This document shows, piece by piece, positions 15,805-23,661 of a stretch of DNA of 64,000 bases (the first letter of the stretch is position 1; the number at the start of each line of letters is the position of its first letter). The DNA is taken from NCBI RefSeq assembly GCF_028623165.1, contig NZ_CP117768.1, positions 1,240,001 to 1,304,000 on the forward strand, written 5' to 3'. The DNA comes from Nostoc sp. UHCC 0926. Its GTDB lineage: Bacteria; Cyanobacteriota; Cyanobacteriia; Cyanobacteriales; Nostocaceae. Below the pieces are notes generated by a model. The model did no database searches, was not told the DNA's origin, and saw only the letters and a list, made by a program, of their open reading frames with translations. The translations under genes were made by a program, and so were the position numbers.

Positions 15805-17994
15805 ATGACAGGAATGGAATCTTTTGCCGCACAAGCCGTTAGCGGTTTAGCAGTTCCGATTTTCCAAATCCTTTGGGGAGGTAGCCGTAAGGTTCTAGGG
15901 ATATTTGGTAAAACCCTGGACGAAAAAACTAGAGAGATAATTTTTGGCGCATCAAAACAATATGTCCAGAACTACAAAGAACGGCATGGCAATCTCAAAG
16001 TATTGGGAATGCGTGATCCTGTGGAGTTGGAATTGGTCTATACAGCAGTACAGTTTTTAGGTGATGATGCTATCCGTACTTTTGAATCTATTGAGAATTT
16101 AGAAGAAGTCTATCGCCAAGCTAAAAGCCGAAGATTTCAATCTCAAAATGGTAAAAAACAAGCAGGAATTAAAGTTGCTAATAATAAACAATATCTGATG
16201 GTGCTTGGTGGCCCTGGTGCAGGAAAGTCCACATTTTTGCGGAAGATGGGACTAGAAGCGCTCAAAGGTAAAAAAGGAGGATTAAAACACGGCTGCATTC
16301 CAGTTTTTATCGAATTGAAAAGGTTTGCATCTAGCAACATCAATATTGAAACGTTTATTGCTGAGGAGTTTCATACTTGTGGCTTTCCATTACCTGAGAA
16401 ATTTACAGCCAAAGCTTTAGAAGAAGGTAAGTTACTAATTTTGCTGGATGGGTTGGATGAAGTGCCAACAAAAAACTTGACTGAGGCAATTATTCAAATT
16501 CAAAATTTTGTTGACAAATATGATAAAAATCGTTTCATTGCCTCCTGTCGCACAGCGGCTTATCGCAGCGGTTTCCGCCGCTTTAGTGATGTATCAATGG
16601 CAGATTTTGACGATGATCAAATTCAGCAATTTATTTCTAACTGGTTTCATTCATACGCAGACAAGCAGGCGAAGACGGGCGATAAATGCTGGGAGTTATT
16701 GCAAAAACCAGAACATGAAGCTGCAAAAGAGTTGGCGCACACACCTTTATTGCTGACATTTCTGTGTTTAGTTTATGACCGTTCCCAAAGTTTTCCAGAT
16801 AATCGCAGTGTTCTTTACCGGAAAGCACTGCGGATATTGTTAGAAGAGTGGGCATCAGAAAAGCGAATTCTCAGAGATGAGATTTATCAAGGACTGCATA
16901 CAGAATTAGAAGAGATATTACTATCAGAGATTGCTTATAGAGGTTTTGAGTCTGACAGGCTATTCTTTTCACAGCGCGATATAGTTGGGCAAATTAAAAC
17001 ATTTTTGGCGAGTAATCTGAATGCACCTCAGCATTTAGATGGGGAATCAGTGCTGAATGCCATTGCTGTTCAACAAGGAATTTTGGTAGAACGAGCCGAG
17101 GATGTCTTTTCCTTCTCTCATCTAACGCTACAGGAATATTTAACAGCACAATATATTGATGATCATCGCCAAGTTGAGAAGTTAGTTAATGAACACCTGA
17201 CAGATCAACGCTGGAAAGAGGTGTTTTTGTTAGTAGCTGGGTTAATGCGCGGTGGTGCAGATGATTTGCTGCTGCTGATGGAAAAGGAAACGCAAAAATA
17301 TATTATTAATACCCCGAAGTTACAAGCTCTATTAAACTGGGCAGAACAGGTAACAGTTGGCTCACCAGGGGATTTTAAACCTGTGGGTAAACGCGCAGTT
17401 GCGATCGCCAACGCCTACGCCTACGCCTTAGCCAACGCCAACGCCTACGCCAACACCTTAGCCAACGCCAAAACCTACGCCTACGCCTTAGCCAACGCCA
17501 ACGCCAACACCTACGCCTACGCCTTAGCGAACGCCAACGCCTACGCCAACACCTTCACCTTAGCCAACGCCAACGCCTACGCCAACACCTTCACCTTAGC
17601 CAACGCCTTAGGCAACGTCTTAGCCGACGCCGACGCCTTAGCCTTAGTCATAGTTATTAGCTACACTCGTGAACTTGAAGAATTAAAAATCTTCAATAAT
17701 GTTGATTTTACTATACTGAGCGCTAAATTAAAAGGACTTAAAGCTAGAATTCCTGATGATAAACAGCCACGGGAAATACTTCGAGCATTTGTGGAAAACC
17801 TCCAAGAAACCTTACTCAATGCTTTTAATCTCACTCAAGAAATGGTCAACTTATCTGAGGCGGAAGCGAAAGCACTCGGCGATTATCTCTACGCCAATCA
17901 CCTCATCATCCAATGCAAACAAGCAGCAGTGAGGGTGTCACCCCAAACCTGGGAAGCCATTGAGGCGCGGATGTTGTTGGTTCCAAGCGATTGA
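15805..17994 (+). CDS. NACHT-domain NTPase (bacterial NLR-like) with Ala/Asn/Tyr repeat
   Basis: 729 residues from the ATG at 15805. A helical N-terminal domain (1-110) precedes the NACHT ATPase: Walker A GGPGAGKST at 135-143, Walker B LLILLDGLDEVP at 210-221, sensor region RFIASCRTAAYR, then winged-helix and helical parts ending in the HLTLQEYLTAQY motif near 445. Residues ~535-613 are a low-complexity run of ANAYA/YALANAN units. The last ~105 residues (NLSEAEAKALGDYLYANHLIIQCK...WEAIEARML) resemble the NACHT C-terminal helical domain (NCH2-like) of bacterial proteins. Related bacterial NACHT proteins are antiphage sensors; here that is inference. It is a single-gene unit without an adjacent effector gene. 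A TTG 27 bases upstream is another possible start. Confidence 0.9.
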   Translation: MTGMESFAAQAVSGLAVPIFQILWGGSRKVLGIFGKTLDEKTREIIFGASKQYVQNYKERHGNLKVLGMRDPVELELVYTAVQFLGDDAIRTFESIENLEEVYRQAKSRRFQSQNGKKQAGIKVANNKQYLMVLGGPGAGKSTFLRKMGLEALKGKKGGLKHGCIPVFIELKRFASSNINIETFIAEEFHTCGFPLPEKFTAKALEEGKLLILLDGLDEVPTKNLTEAIIQIQNFVDKYDKNRFIASCRTAAYRSGFRRFSDVSMADFDDDQIQQFISNWFHSYADKQAKTGDKCWELLQKPEHEAAKELAHTPLLLTFLCLVYDRSQSFPDNRSVLYRKALRILLEEWASEKRILRDEIYQGLHTELEEILLSEIAYRGFESDRLFFSQRDIVGQIKTFLASNLNAPQHLDGESVLNAIAVQQGILVERAEDVFSFSHLTLQEYLTAQYIDDHRQVEKLVNEHLTDQRWKEVFLLVAGLMRGGADDLLLLMEKETQKYIINTPKLQALLNWAEQVTVGSPGDFKPVGKRAVAIANAYAYALANANAYANTLANAKTYAYALANANANTYAYALANANAYANTFTLANANAYANTFTLANALGNVLADADALALVIVISYTRELEELKIFNNVDFTILSAKLKGLKARIPDDKQPREILRAFVENLQETLLNAFNLTQEMVNLSEAEAKALGDYLYANHLIIQCKQAAVRVSPQTWEAIEARMLLVPSD
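17407..17643 (+). repeat. GCC-AAC-GCC-TAC coding microsatellite in the NACHT gene
   Basis: Reiterated six-base blocks (GCCAAC, GCCTAC, GCCTTA) make up ~240 bases and encode Ala alternating with Asn, Tyr, Leu, Thr or Phe. The codon use (almost only GCC, AAC, TAC) is sharply unlike the AT-rich flanks, pointing to expansion by slippage. Confidence 0.9.
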
Positions 17995-18064
17995 TCAACA
18001 ATAGGGAAATGAATACAGGACTTACGCAAAATACCTCTTTAACTCTTATACCTCCGTGTCGCGC

Positions 18065-18150
18065 CAGTTGCTTCTCCTAAGGGAGACGCTGCGCGTAGCT
18101 TGCTTCCCCGTAGGAGTACAAGTCGGGAAACCCGCCCAACGCACTGGCTT
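18065..18150. repeat. Small dispersed palindromic repeat
   Basis: CTCCTA...TAGGAG bracket GGGAGACGCTGCGCGTAGC; the same core occurs at 3.4 kb. It lies in the gene-free gap 17995-18550 together with the tandem array that follows. Confidence 0.7.
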
Positions 18151-18246
18151 CTCTGTGCCTCTGCGGTTTAATTCTTCCGTAACTCGTGCGTAAGTCATAA
18201 TACAAAAAATCTTACCTCGTCCTATCCAGATACTCCTATGCAGTTC

Positions 18247-18411
18247 GATACAATCGCATTGTCAGCCGATACAATCGCATTGTTAGCCGACACAATCGCA
18301 TTGTCATCCGACACAATCGCATTGTTAGCCGACACAATCGCATTGTTAGCCGACACAATCGCATTGTCATCCGACACAATCGCATTGTCATCCGACACAA
18401 TCGCATTGCAG
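18247..18411. repeat. 21-bp tandem repeat, about 7.9 copies
   Basis: The unit is GACACAATCGCATTGTCATCC, with GTTAGCC and GTCAGCC variants in the last seven bases. Each unit contains a small inverted repeat, ACAAT-CGC-ATTGT. It lies just downstream of the NACHT gene; the minus-strand frame through it (18222-18500) is an artefact of the 3n period. No unique spacers separate the copies, so it is not a CRISPR array. Confidence 0.93.
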
Positions 18412-18550
18412 ATGATTGCGTTTAGATGATACCGCAATGCAAATACTAAACCGCAAAACGCTTTAGACAAAAACCGCTCAACAGTTAACAGTATAAGCAA
18501 AGCTGATTATCTTAATAACTGTCAAGTAAGGCGCTAGAGGTTAAATTTTT

Positions 18551-19003
18551 TTAGCATATTCCACATAATTGATAATCGCTGTATATGTCATCTTCTCTGT
18601 TGATAAACACCTGAGACAATGCCTGATAAGCTTCACTCCAAGCCGCCATCACTTCTTCTGTAGCTGCTTCCCCTAAAACATCTTTCATTGCTTGCAGTAA
18701 ACTTTCTCCAACAATAGGATATTGCTCTGGTGTAACATGCGTCTGCACATGGCGATAAGCAATCTTTTCCACCATCGGCATTAAAGCAGGCAAATTATCA
18801 ATCTGGTTAGCATAGCCATAAACTGCTGTAGCCAACCTCGCAGGCTGAGAACCATTTGCTTGAGCAGACATATTAAATTGTTCTCTGATTTCTGGATGGT
18901 TACGAAACATAATTTCATACATCCGAGTTGTGATTTGCTCACCGTTCTTTTTTAAGATAGGTGCTGTAGATTTGACGATATCTATTGTTTGTTGGCTAAT
19001 CAT
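18551..19003 (-). CDS. Single-domain globin (flavohaemoglobin-type globin domain)
   Basis: 150 residues from the ATG at 19003; an in-frame GTG five codons upstream is less likely. The sequence matches the haem domain of flavohaemoglobins: FRNHPEIREQFNM near the B-C region, the proximal His in IAYRHVQTHV, the typical EQYPIVGESLL run, and AAWSEAYQAL near the end. The FAD/NAD reductase domain is absent, so NO detoxification would need a separate reductase; oxygen or NO binding is the safe statement. The C-terminus ends in CGIC. It stands alone between a tandem repeat and the carotenoid oxygenase gene. Confidence 0.9.
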   Translation of the reverse strand: MISQQTIDIVKSTAPILKKNGEQITTRMYEIMFRNHPEIREQFNMSAQANGSQPARLATAVYGYANQIDNLPALMPMVEKIAYRHVQTHVTPEQYPIVGESLLQAMKDVLGEAATEEVMAAWSEAYQALSQVFINREDDIYSDYQLCGIC

Positions 19004-19209
19004 AGTTTTTTGAACCACTTGGAATGTTGATTGACTTCAATTTAGTGGTTATTCCCATTCGTTACTATGAGCTAGCTCAGTTAACGAGTAATATCATGTC
19101 AAAGCCTCTATACATCCACAGCTAGAGGCATTGTTAAAAAATTGCAACAAAGATGAAAATGTAAGAATGCAAATATGTACATCGATAATTTATCAAGCGA
19201 CAATTTTAC

Positions 19210-20685
19210 ATGCATACCATTGAGAGAAAGTCAACAACAAAAGCCTGGGCAGGTGCGATACCTTCTCTACGAGACGCTACGCGAACGGTGAGCTTCGCTA
19301 ACGCAGAACCAGCAAAAGAATTTCCCTCTACGCAACTGCCAATTCTTTCTGGCAAAATCCCAGATGGCTTGCGTGGCACACTTTACCGCAATGGCCCAGC
19401 ACGGCTAGAACGCGGTGGTATTCACATGGGACACTGGTTTGATGGAGATGGAGCAATTCTGGCTGTAAATTTTACCGATGCAGTCGCAACTGGGGTTTAT
19501 CGCTACGTGCAAACCTCTGGCTATCAAGAAGAAGCCACAGCAGGTAAACTACTCTACGGCAATTATGGCATGACTGCACCAGGGCCAATTTGGAATCAAT
19601 GGCAAAAGCCGATCAAGAATGCTGCCAACACCTCGGTGCTAGCACTTCCAGATAAACTTTTGGCACTGTGGGAAGGTGGTAAACCCCACGCCCTTGATTT
19701 ACAAACTTTAGAAACTTGGGGCGAAGATGATTTAGGGGGGTTAACTAAAGGATTAAGCTATTCCGCACATTATAAGCGTGACGAGCAAACAGGGGAGATT
19801 TTTAACTTTGGCATTAGCCCTGGACTAAATGCGACGCTTAATATTTACAAAAGCGATTCGACTGGGCGCATTATCCAACAAGCCGCACACCAGTTAGATG
19901 GTGTACCATTGGTGCATGATTTTGTTTTAGCAGGACAGTATATTGTATTTTTCCTTCCGCCAGTGCGGTTGAATGTCTTACCCGTGCTAATAGGGATAAA
20001 CAACTATAGTGATTCGCTAGAGTGGCAACCTAAATTAGGAACTCAGATATTAGTTATTGATAGGGAAACCCTATCTGTGGTGAGTCGTGGAGAAACCGAA
20101 CCTTGGTATCAATGGCATTTTGCTAATGGTTATGTAGATGCTAGCGGTTCAGTGATTGTGGATATCGCCCGTTATGAAGATTTTCAAACTAACCAATATC
20201 TCAAGGAAGTAGCTACAGGTAAGACTCACACCCCAGCTAAAAGTACACTAACGCGAGTTCATCTGCATCCCCAAACTGGCAAAGTTACGTCAATTCAGCA
20301 ACTATTAAACGGACATTGTGAATTTCCGAATGTACCACAGCAAAACGTGGGGCAAGCTTCTCGGTACACATATATGTCAACATTCCGCTCAGGAACAGAT
20401 ATTAGCCAAGAACTATTAAATGCGATCGCTCGTTTTGACTACAAAACCGAAACCCTCACCGAAGCAGACTTAGGAGAAAACCGTTATCCTTCAGAACCCA
20501 TCCCCGCCCAAGATACCCAAAACCCTGAACAAGGTTGGGTGCTAACCGTTGTCTACGATGGTAATTCTGATAGTAGCGAAGTTTGGGTATTTGATAGCGA
20601 TCGCCTAGATGCCGAACCCGTTTGCAAACTAGGATTACCCAGCGTCATTCCCCACAGCTTCCACGGCACTTGGAACCCAGCATAA
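19210..20685 (+). CDS. Carotenoid oxygenase (RPE65/CCD family)
   Basis: 491 residues. This family cleaves carotenoids or apocarotenals at a double bond using a non-haem iron held by four histidines. The four sites can be seen as SAHYKRD, LVHDFVL, WHFANGY and PHSFHGT at the extreme C-terminus. GTLYRNGPARLERGG and HWFDGDG near the N-terminus are family hallmarks. Residues ~18-35 (PSLRDATRTVSFANAEP) are encoded by a small dispersed repeat inserted in frame. The start is the ATG after an AT-rich leader; the exact N-terminus is less certain because of the insertion. Likely product: a retinal-type or other apocarotenoid. Confidence 0.93.
   Translation: MHTIERKSTTKAWAGAIPSLRDATRTVSFANAEPAKEFPSTQLPILSGKIPDGLRGTLYRNGPARLERGGIHMGHWFDGDGAILAVNFTDAVATGVYRYVQTSGYQEEATAGKLLYGNYGMTAPGPIWNQWQKPIKNAANTSVLALPDKLLALWEGGKPHALDLQTLETWGEDDLGGLTKGLSYSAHYKRDEQTGEIFNFGISPGLNATLNIYKSDSTGRIIQQAAHQLDGVPLVHDFVLAGQYIVFFLPPVRLNVLPVLIGINNYSDSLEWQPKLGTQILVIDRETLSVVSRGETEPWYQWHFANGYVDASGSVIVDIARYEDFQTNQYLKEVATGKTHTPAKSTLTRVHLHPQTGKVTSIQQLLNGHCEFPNVPQQNVGQASRYTYMSTFRSGTDISQELLNAIARFDYKTETLTEADLGENRYPSEPIPAQDTQNPEQGWVLTVVYDGNSDSSEVWVFDSDRLDAEPVCKLGLPSVIPHSFHGTWNPA
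19262..19308. repeat. Small dispersed repeat inside the carotenoid oxygenase gene
   Basis: CTTCTCTACGAGACGCTACG and CGAACGGTGAGCTTCGCTAACG match repeat cores elsewhere in the window (3.37 kb, 49.2 kb). It keeps the reading frame. Confidence 0.75.
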
Positions 20686-20837
20686 AACTTATAAGTTATG
20701 AGTTATAAGCAAAGAATTCAATACTTACTTTTAACTCATAAAGGAACAAGAGTTTCAGAGAGTTATTGCGTAATACCATTTATTTGTGAGGCTGCGCCAA
20801 ATTTTCTTAACTTCTTATTTCTTTCTTTGTGTCCTAC

Positions 20838-20890
20838 CCTGCGGGAAGCCGCTCCGCGTCTATGCGTCCTTTGCGGTTCGTTCCTCATTT
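20838..20890. repeat. Small dispersed repeat
   Basis: CCTGCGGGAAGCCGCTCCGC is followed by TCTATGCGTCCTTTGCGG. It is in the gap 20686-21305 after the carotenoid oxygenase gene; apart from this and the tandem array I see no gene. Confidence 0.6.
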
Positions 20891-20942
20891 CGTTTGGCGC
20901 ATCTTCATACAGAATTGCTATAAGTCCTAAAATTATATTTAG

Positions 20943-21131
20943 CAATGCCAATGCATCCCCCTACAATGCCAATGCATCCCCCTACAATGCCAATGCATCC
21001 CCCTACAATGCCAATGCATCCCCCTGCAATGCCAATGCATCCCCCTACAATGCCAATGCATCCCCCTACAATGCCAATGCATCCCCCTACAATGCTAATG
21101 TATCCCTCTGCAATGTCAATGCGTCTCTCTG
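20943..21131. repeat. 21-bp tandem repeat, 9 copies
   Basis: The unit is CAATGCCAATGCATCCCCCTA. Seven copies are almost identical and the last two are degenerate. A lone related copy, CAATGCCAATGCGTTCCTCTG, occurs near 58330. The frame is open on the plus strand only because 21 is 3n. No spacers are present. Confidence 0.93.
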
Positions 21132-21305
21132 CATTTAAAAACGCTACGATTATTATGCAAAACTGTACTTAGCAATTAGCAAAGATGTGTATACAATCTC
21201 TTCAAAATCATCTAAAAATAAGTATTTTGGCAAAATTGGGATACTCCCCCATCCCTATGCTGGAAACGATAAAATAAAAAATAAACTTACATTCATGCTG
21301 TGTTT

Positions 21306-22100
21306 ATGGCAACCCAACTCAGCAAAGCCAAATCACCAACAGAACTGGTAATATCTTGGGAAGCGTTGCCCGACGACTTTCAACTAGAGGATGAACCAGT
21401 GGAGAATACCGGTCAGCCAATTTTGGCTGGTGCTTTGCGTGAAAGCCTAGAAATCAGTGGATTCATTCAACCCCAGATGTTAATAGCCTCGAATTTTGGT
21501 CTTTGTGCGACTGTCAACGGGCAATTTATTGCGAAAGCACCTGACTGGGTTTATGTGCCGTCGGTTAATGAAGTTGTAAATAATCGGAAAAGTTATACAC
21601 CCAATTTAAAAGGTGATATCCCGGCGATTGTTATAGAATTCCTATCCGACACTGAGGGTGGGGAATATTCGGTAAAGCGAACTTATCCACCAGGAAAATG
21701 GTTTTTCTACGAGCAAATTTTGCAAGTTTCCATTTACGTGATTTTTGAACCAGATAGCGGTTTATTAGAATTTTATCAACTAGAAAATAGACGCTATGAG
21801 TTAAAGCAACCTGACGAAAATGGTCGTCATTGGATTGAGACAATGGGCTTATTTTTGGGAACTTGGCAAGGAACAAAAGAAGCTCGAACTGGTTATTGGT
21901 TGCGCTGGTGGAATGAAGCTGGTAATTTGTTACCTTGGGCTGTGGAACAAATTGAACAAGAACGTCAACGCACTGAACAAGAACGTCAACGCGCTGAACA
22001 AGAACGTCAACGCGCTGAACAAGAACGTCTCCAAAAAGAACAACTGATTGCTTATTTGCAATCTCAGGGCATTGACCCGAATAATTTGCCTCCGTTCTAG
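21306..22100 (+). CDS. Uma2-family putative nuclease with repeat tail
   Basis: 264 residues from the ATG at 21306 (a GTG lies two codons earlier). It belongs to the Uma2/DUF820 group, very abundant in cyanobacteria and structurally PD-(D/E)xK-like. Visible hallmarks are APDWVYVPS, IPAIVIEFLS and the strand VSIYVIFEPDSGLLEFYQL. The C-terminal ~50 residues are a charged coiled coil of four EQERQR(T/A) heptads encoded by near-perfect 21-bp DNA repeats, ending LQSQGIDPNNLPPF as in many paralogues. Cellular role unknown. Confidence 0.87.
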   Translation: MATQLSKAKSPTELVISWEALPDDFQLEDEPVENTGQPILAGALRESLEISGFIQPQMLIASNFGLCATVNGQFIAKAPDWVYVPSVNEVVNNRKSYTPNLKGDIPAIVIEFLSDTEGGEYSVKRTYPPGKWFFYEQILQVSIYVIFEPDSGLLEFYQLENRRYELKQPDENGRHWIETMGLFLGTWQGTKEARTGYWLRWWNEAGNLLPWAVEQIEQERQRTEQERQRAEQERQRAEQERLQKEQLIAYLQSQGIDPNNLPPF

Positions 22101-22225
22101 TAGAAAGTAAAAAGGTTACTAATAACTCCAAGATTTTGTTTTCGTAGGGTGCGTTAGTGACAACGTAACGCACATAGAATAAAAATAAACCTTATATACA
22201 TTACGCTGATTAAGCATAATTGCCC

Positions 22226-23590
22226 ATGACCTCCTCTAAACGCCACTACCACATTACTACCTTCGGTTGTCAGATGAATAAAGCTGACTCAGAGCGCATG
22301 GCTGGCGTTTTGGAAGACATGGGCTTTGAATGGTCAGAAGACCCGAATAATGCAGATGTGATTCTCTACAATACCTGCACAATAAGGGATAATGCCGAGC
22401 AAAAAGTATACTCCTACCTCGGCAGACAGGCGAAGCGCAAACATGAGCAGCCTGATTTAACTCTGATTGTTGCTGGTTGTGTTGCCCAGCAAGAAGGTGA
22501 AGCGCTGTTGCGGCGAGTTCCAGAATTAGACTTGGTAATGGGGCCACAACACGCCAACCGCCTCAAAGATTTGCTGGAGTCAGTCTTTGAAGGCAACCAA
22601 GTTGTTGCAACCGAGTCGGTTCATATTATTGAAGATATCACCCAGCCGCGACGGGATAGTAAAGTGACAGCTTGGGTAAATGTAATTTACGGCTGTAACG
22701 AACGCTGCACTTACTGTGTGGTTCCCAATGTGCGCGGTGTGGAACAATCTCGTACACCGTCAGCTATCCGGGCTGAGATGGAAGAATTAGGACGCCAAGG
22801 TTACAAGGAAGTTACTCTACTCGGTCAAAATATTGACGCTTACGGCAGAGATTTGCCAGGAACAACAGCAGAAGGTCGGCATCTGCACAACTTCACAGAT
22901 TTACTTTATTACGTGCATGATGTGCCGGGGATTGAAAGGTTAAGATTTGCTACTAGCCACCCCCGTTATTTTACAGAGAGATTAATTAAGGCTTGTGCTG
23001 AATTGCCCAAAGTCTGCAAACACTTCCACATTCCCTTTCAATCTGGGGATAATGAACTTTTAAAGGCGATGGCGCGGGGTTATACCCATGAGAAATATCG
23101 CCGCATCATCGATACCATTCGCCAGTATATGCCAGATGCTTCGATTAGTGCTGATGCAATTGTCGGTTTTCCTGGGGAAACAGAAGCACAATTTGAAAAT
23201 ACCCTGAAACTGGTGGAAGATATTGGCTTTGACATGTTGAATACAGCAGCATATTCGCCGCGTCCAGGGACACCAGCTGCTTTGTGGGACATTCAGCTAA
23301 GTGAAGAAATTAAAAGCGATCGCCTGCAACGCCTGAATCATCTAGGAAATTTGAAAGTAGCAGAGCGATCGCAACGTTACTTCGGACGCATTGAATCCGT
23401 TTTAGTAGAAGACCAAAATCCCAAAGATCAAACCCAGGTGATGGGACGCACTGGCGGTAATCGTCTGACATTCTTCAGTGGCGACATTAAAGAATTGAAA
23501 GGGCAGTTAGTGAAGGTAAAAATTACCGAAGTCCGCCCTTTTAGCTTGACGGGTGAAGCAGTTGAAGTGAGACAAGCTTTATCTGTCTGA
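22226..23590 (+). CDS. miaB: tRNA-2-methylthio-N6-dimethylallyladenosine synthase
   Basis: 454 residues from the ATG at 22226. This radical-SAM enzyme adds the methylthio group to ms2i6A37 of tRNAs reading UNN codons. The N-terminal cluster cysteines are at ~15 (FGCQMN), 51 (NTCTIR) and 85 (AGCVAQ). The radical-SAM motif CNERCTYC (157-164) and a C-terminal TRAM domain (ESVLVEDQ...GEAVEV) complete the expected order. Length and all cysteines are normal. The next gene is convergent. Confidence 0.96.
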   Translation: MTSSKRHYHITTFGCQMNKADSERMAGVLEDMGFEWSEDPNNADVILYNTCTIRDNAEQKVYSYLGRQAKRKHEQPDLTLIVAGCVAQQEGEALLRRVPELDLVMGPQHANRLKDLLESVFEGNQVVATESVHIIEDITQPRRDSKVTAWVNVIYGCNERCTYCVVPNVRGVEQSRTPSAIRAEMEELGRQGYKEVTLLGQNIDAYGRDLPGTTAEGRHLHNFTDLLYYVHDVPGIERLRFATSHPRYFTERLIKACAELPKVCKHFHIPFQSGDNELLKAMARGYTHEKYRRIIDTIRQYMPDASISADAIVGFPGETEAQFENTLKLVEDIGFDMLNTAAYSPRPGTPAALWDIQLSEEIKSDRLQRLNHLGNLKVAERSQRYFGRIESVLVEDQNPKDQTQVMGRTGGNRLTFFSGDIKELKGQLVKVKITEVRPFSLTGEAVEVRQALSV

Positions 23591-23661
23591 GAAAATAGAC
23601 ATCTGGTGAAATTAAATGTGCAAAAATCGGAAAACCCTCTTTCCCCCAGCAAGAACTGCCC

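Noticed and set aside
18247..18411. CRISPR-like array
   Set aside because: Units are directly contiguous with no unique spacers and no cas genes; same for 20943-21131 and 58031-58198.
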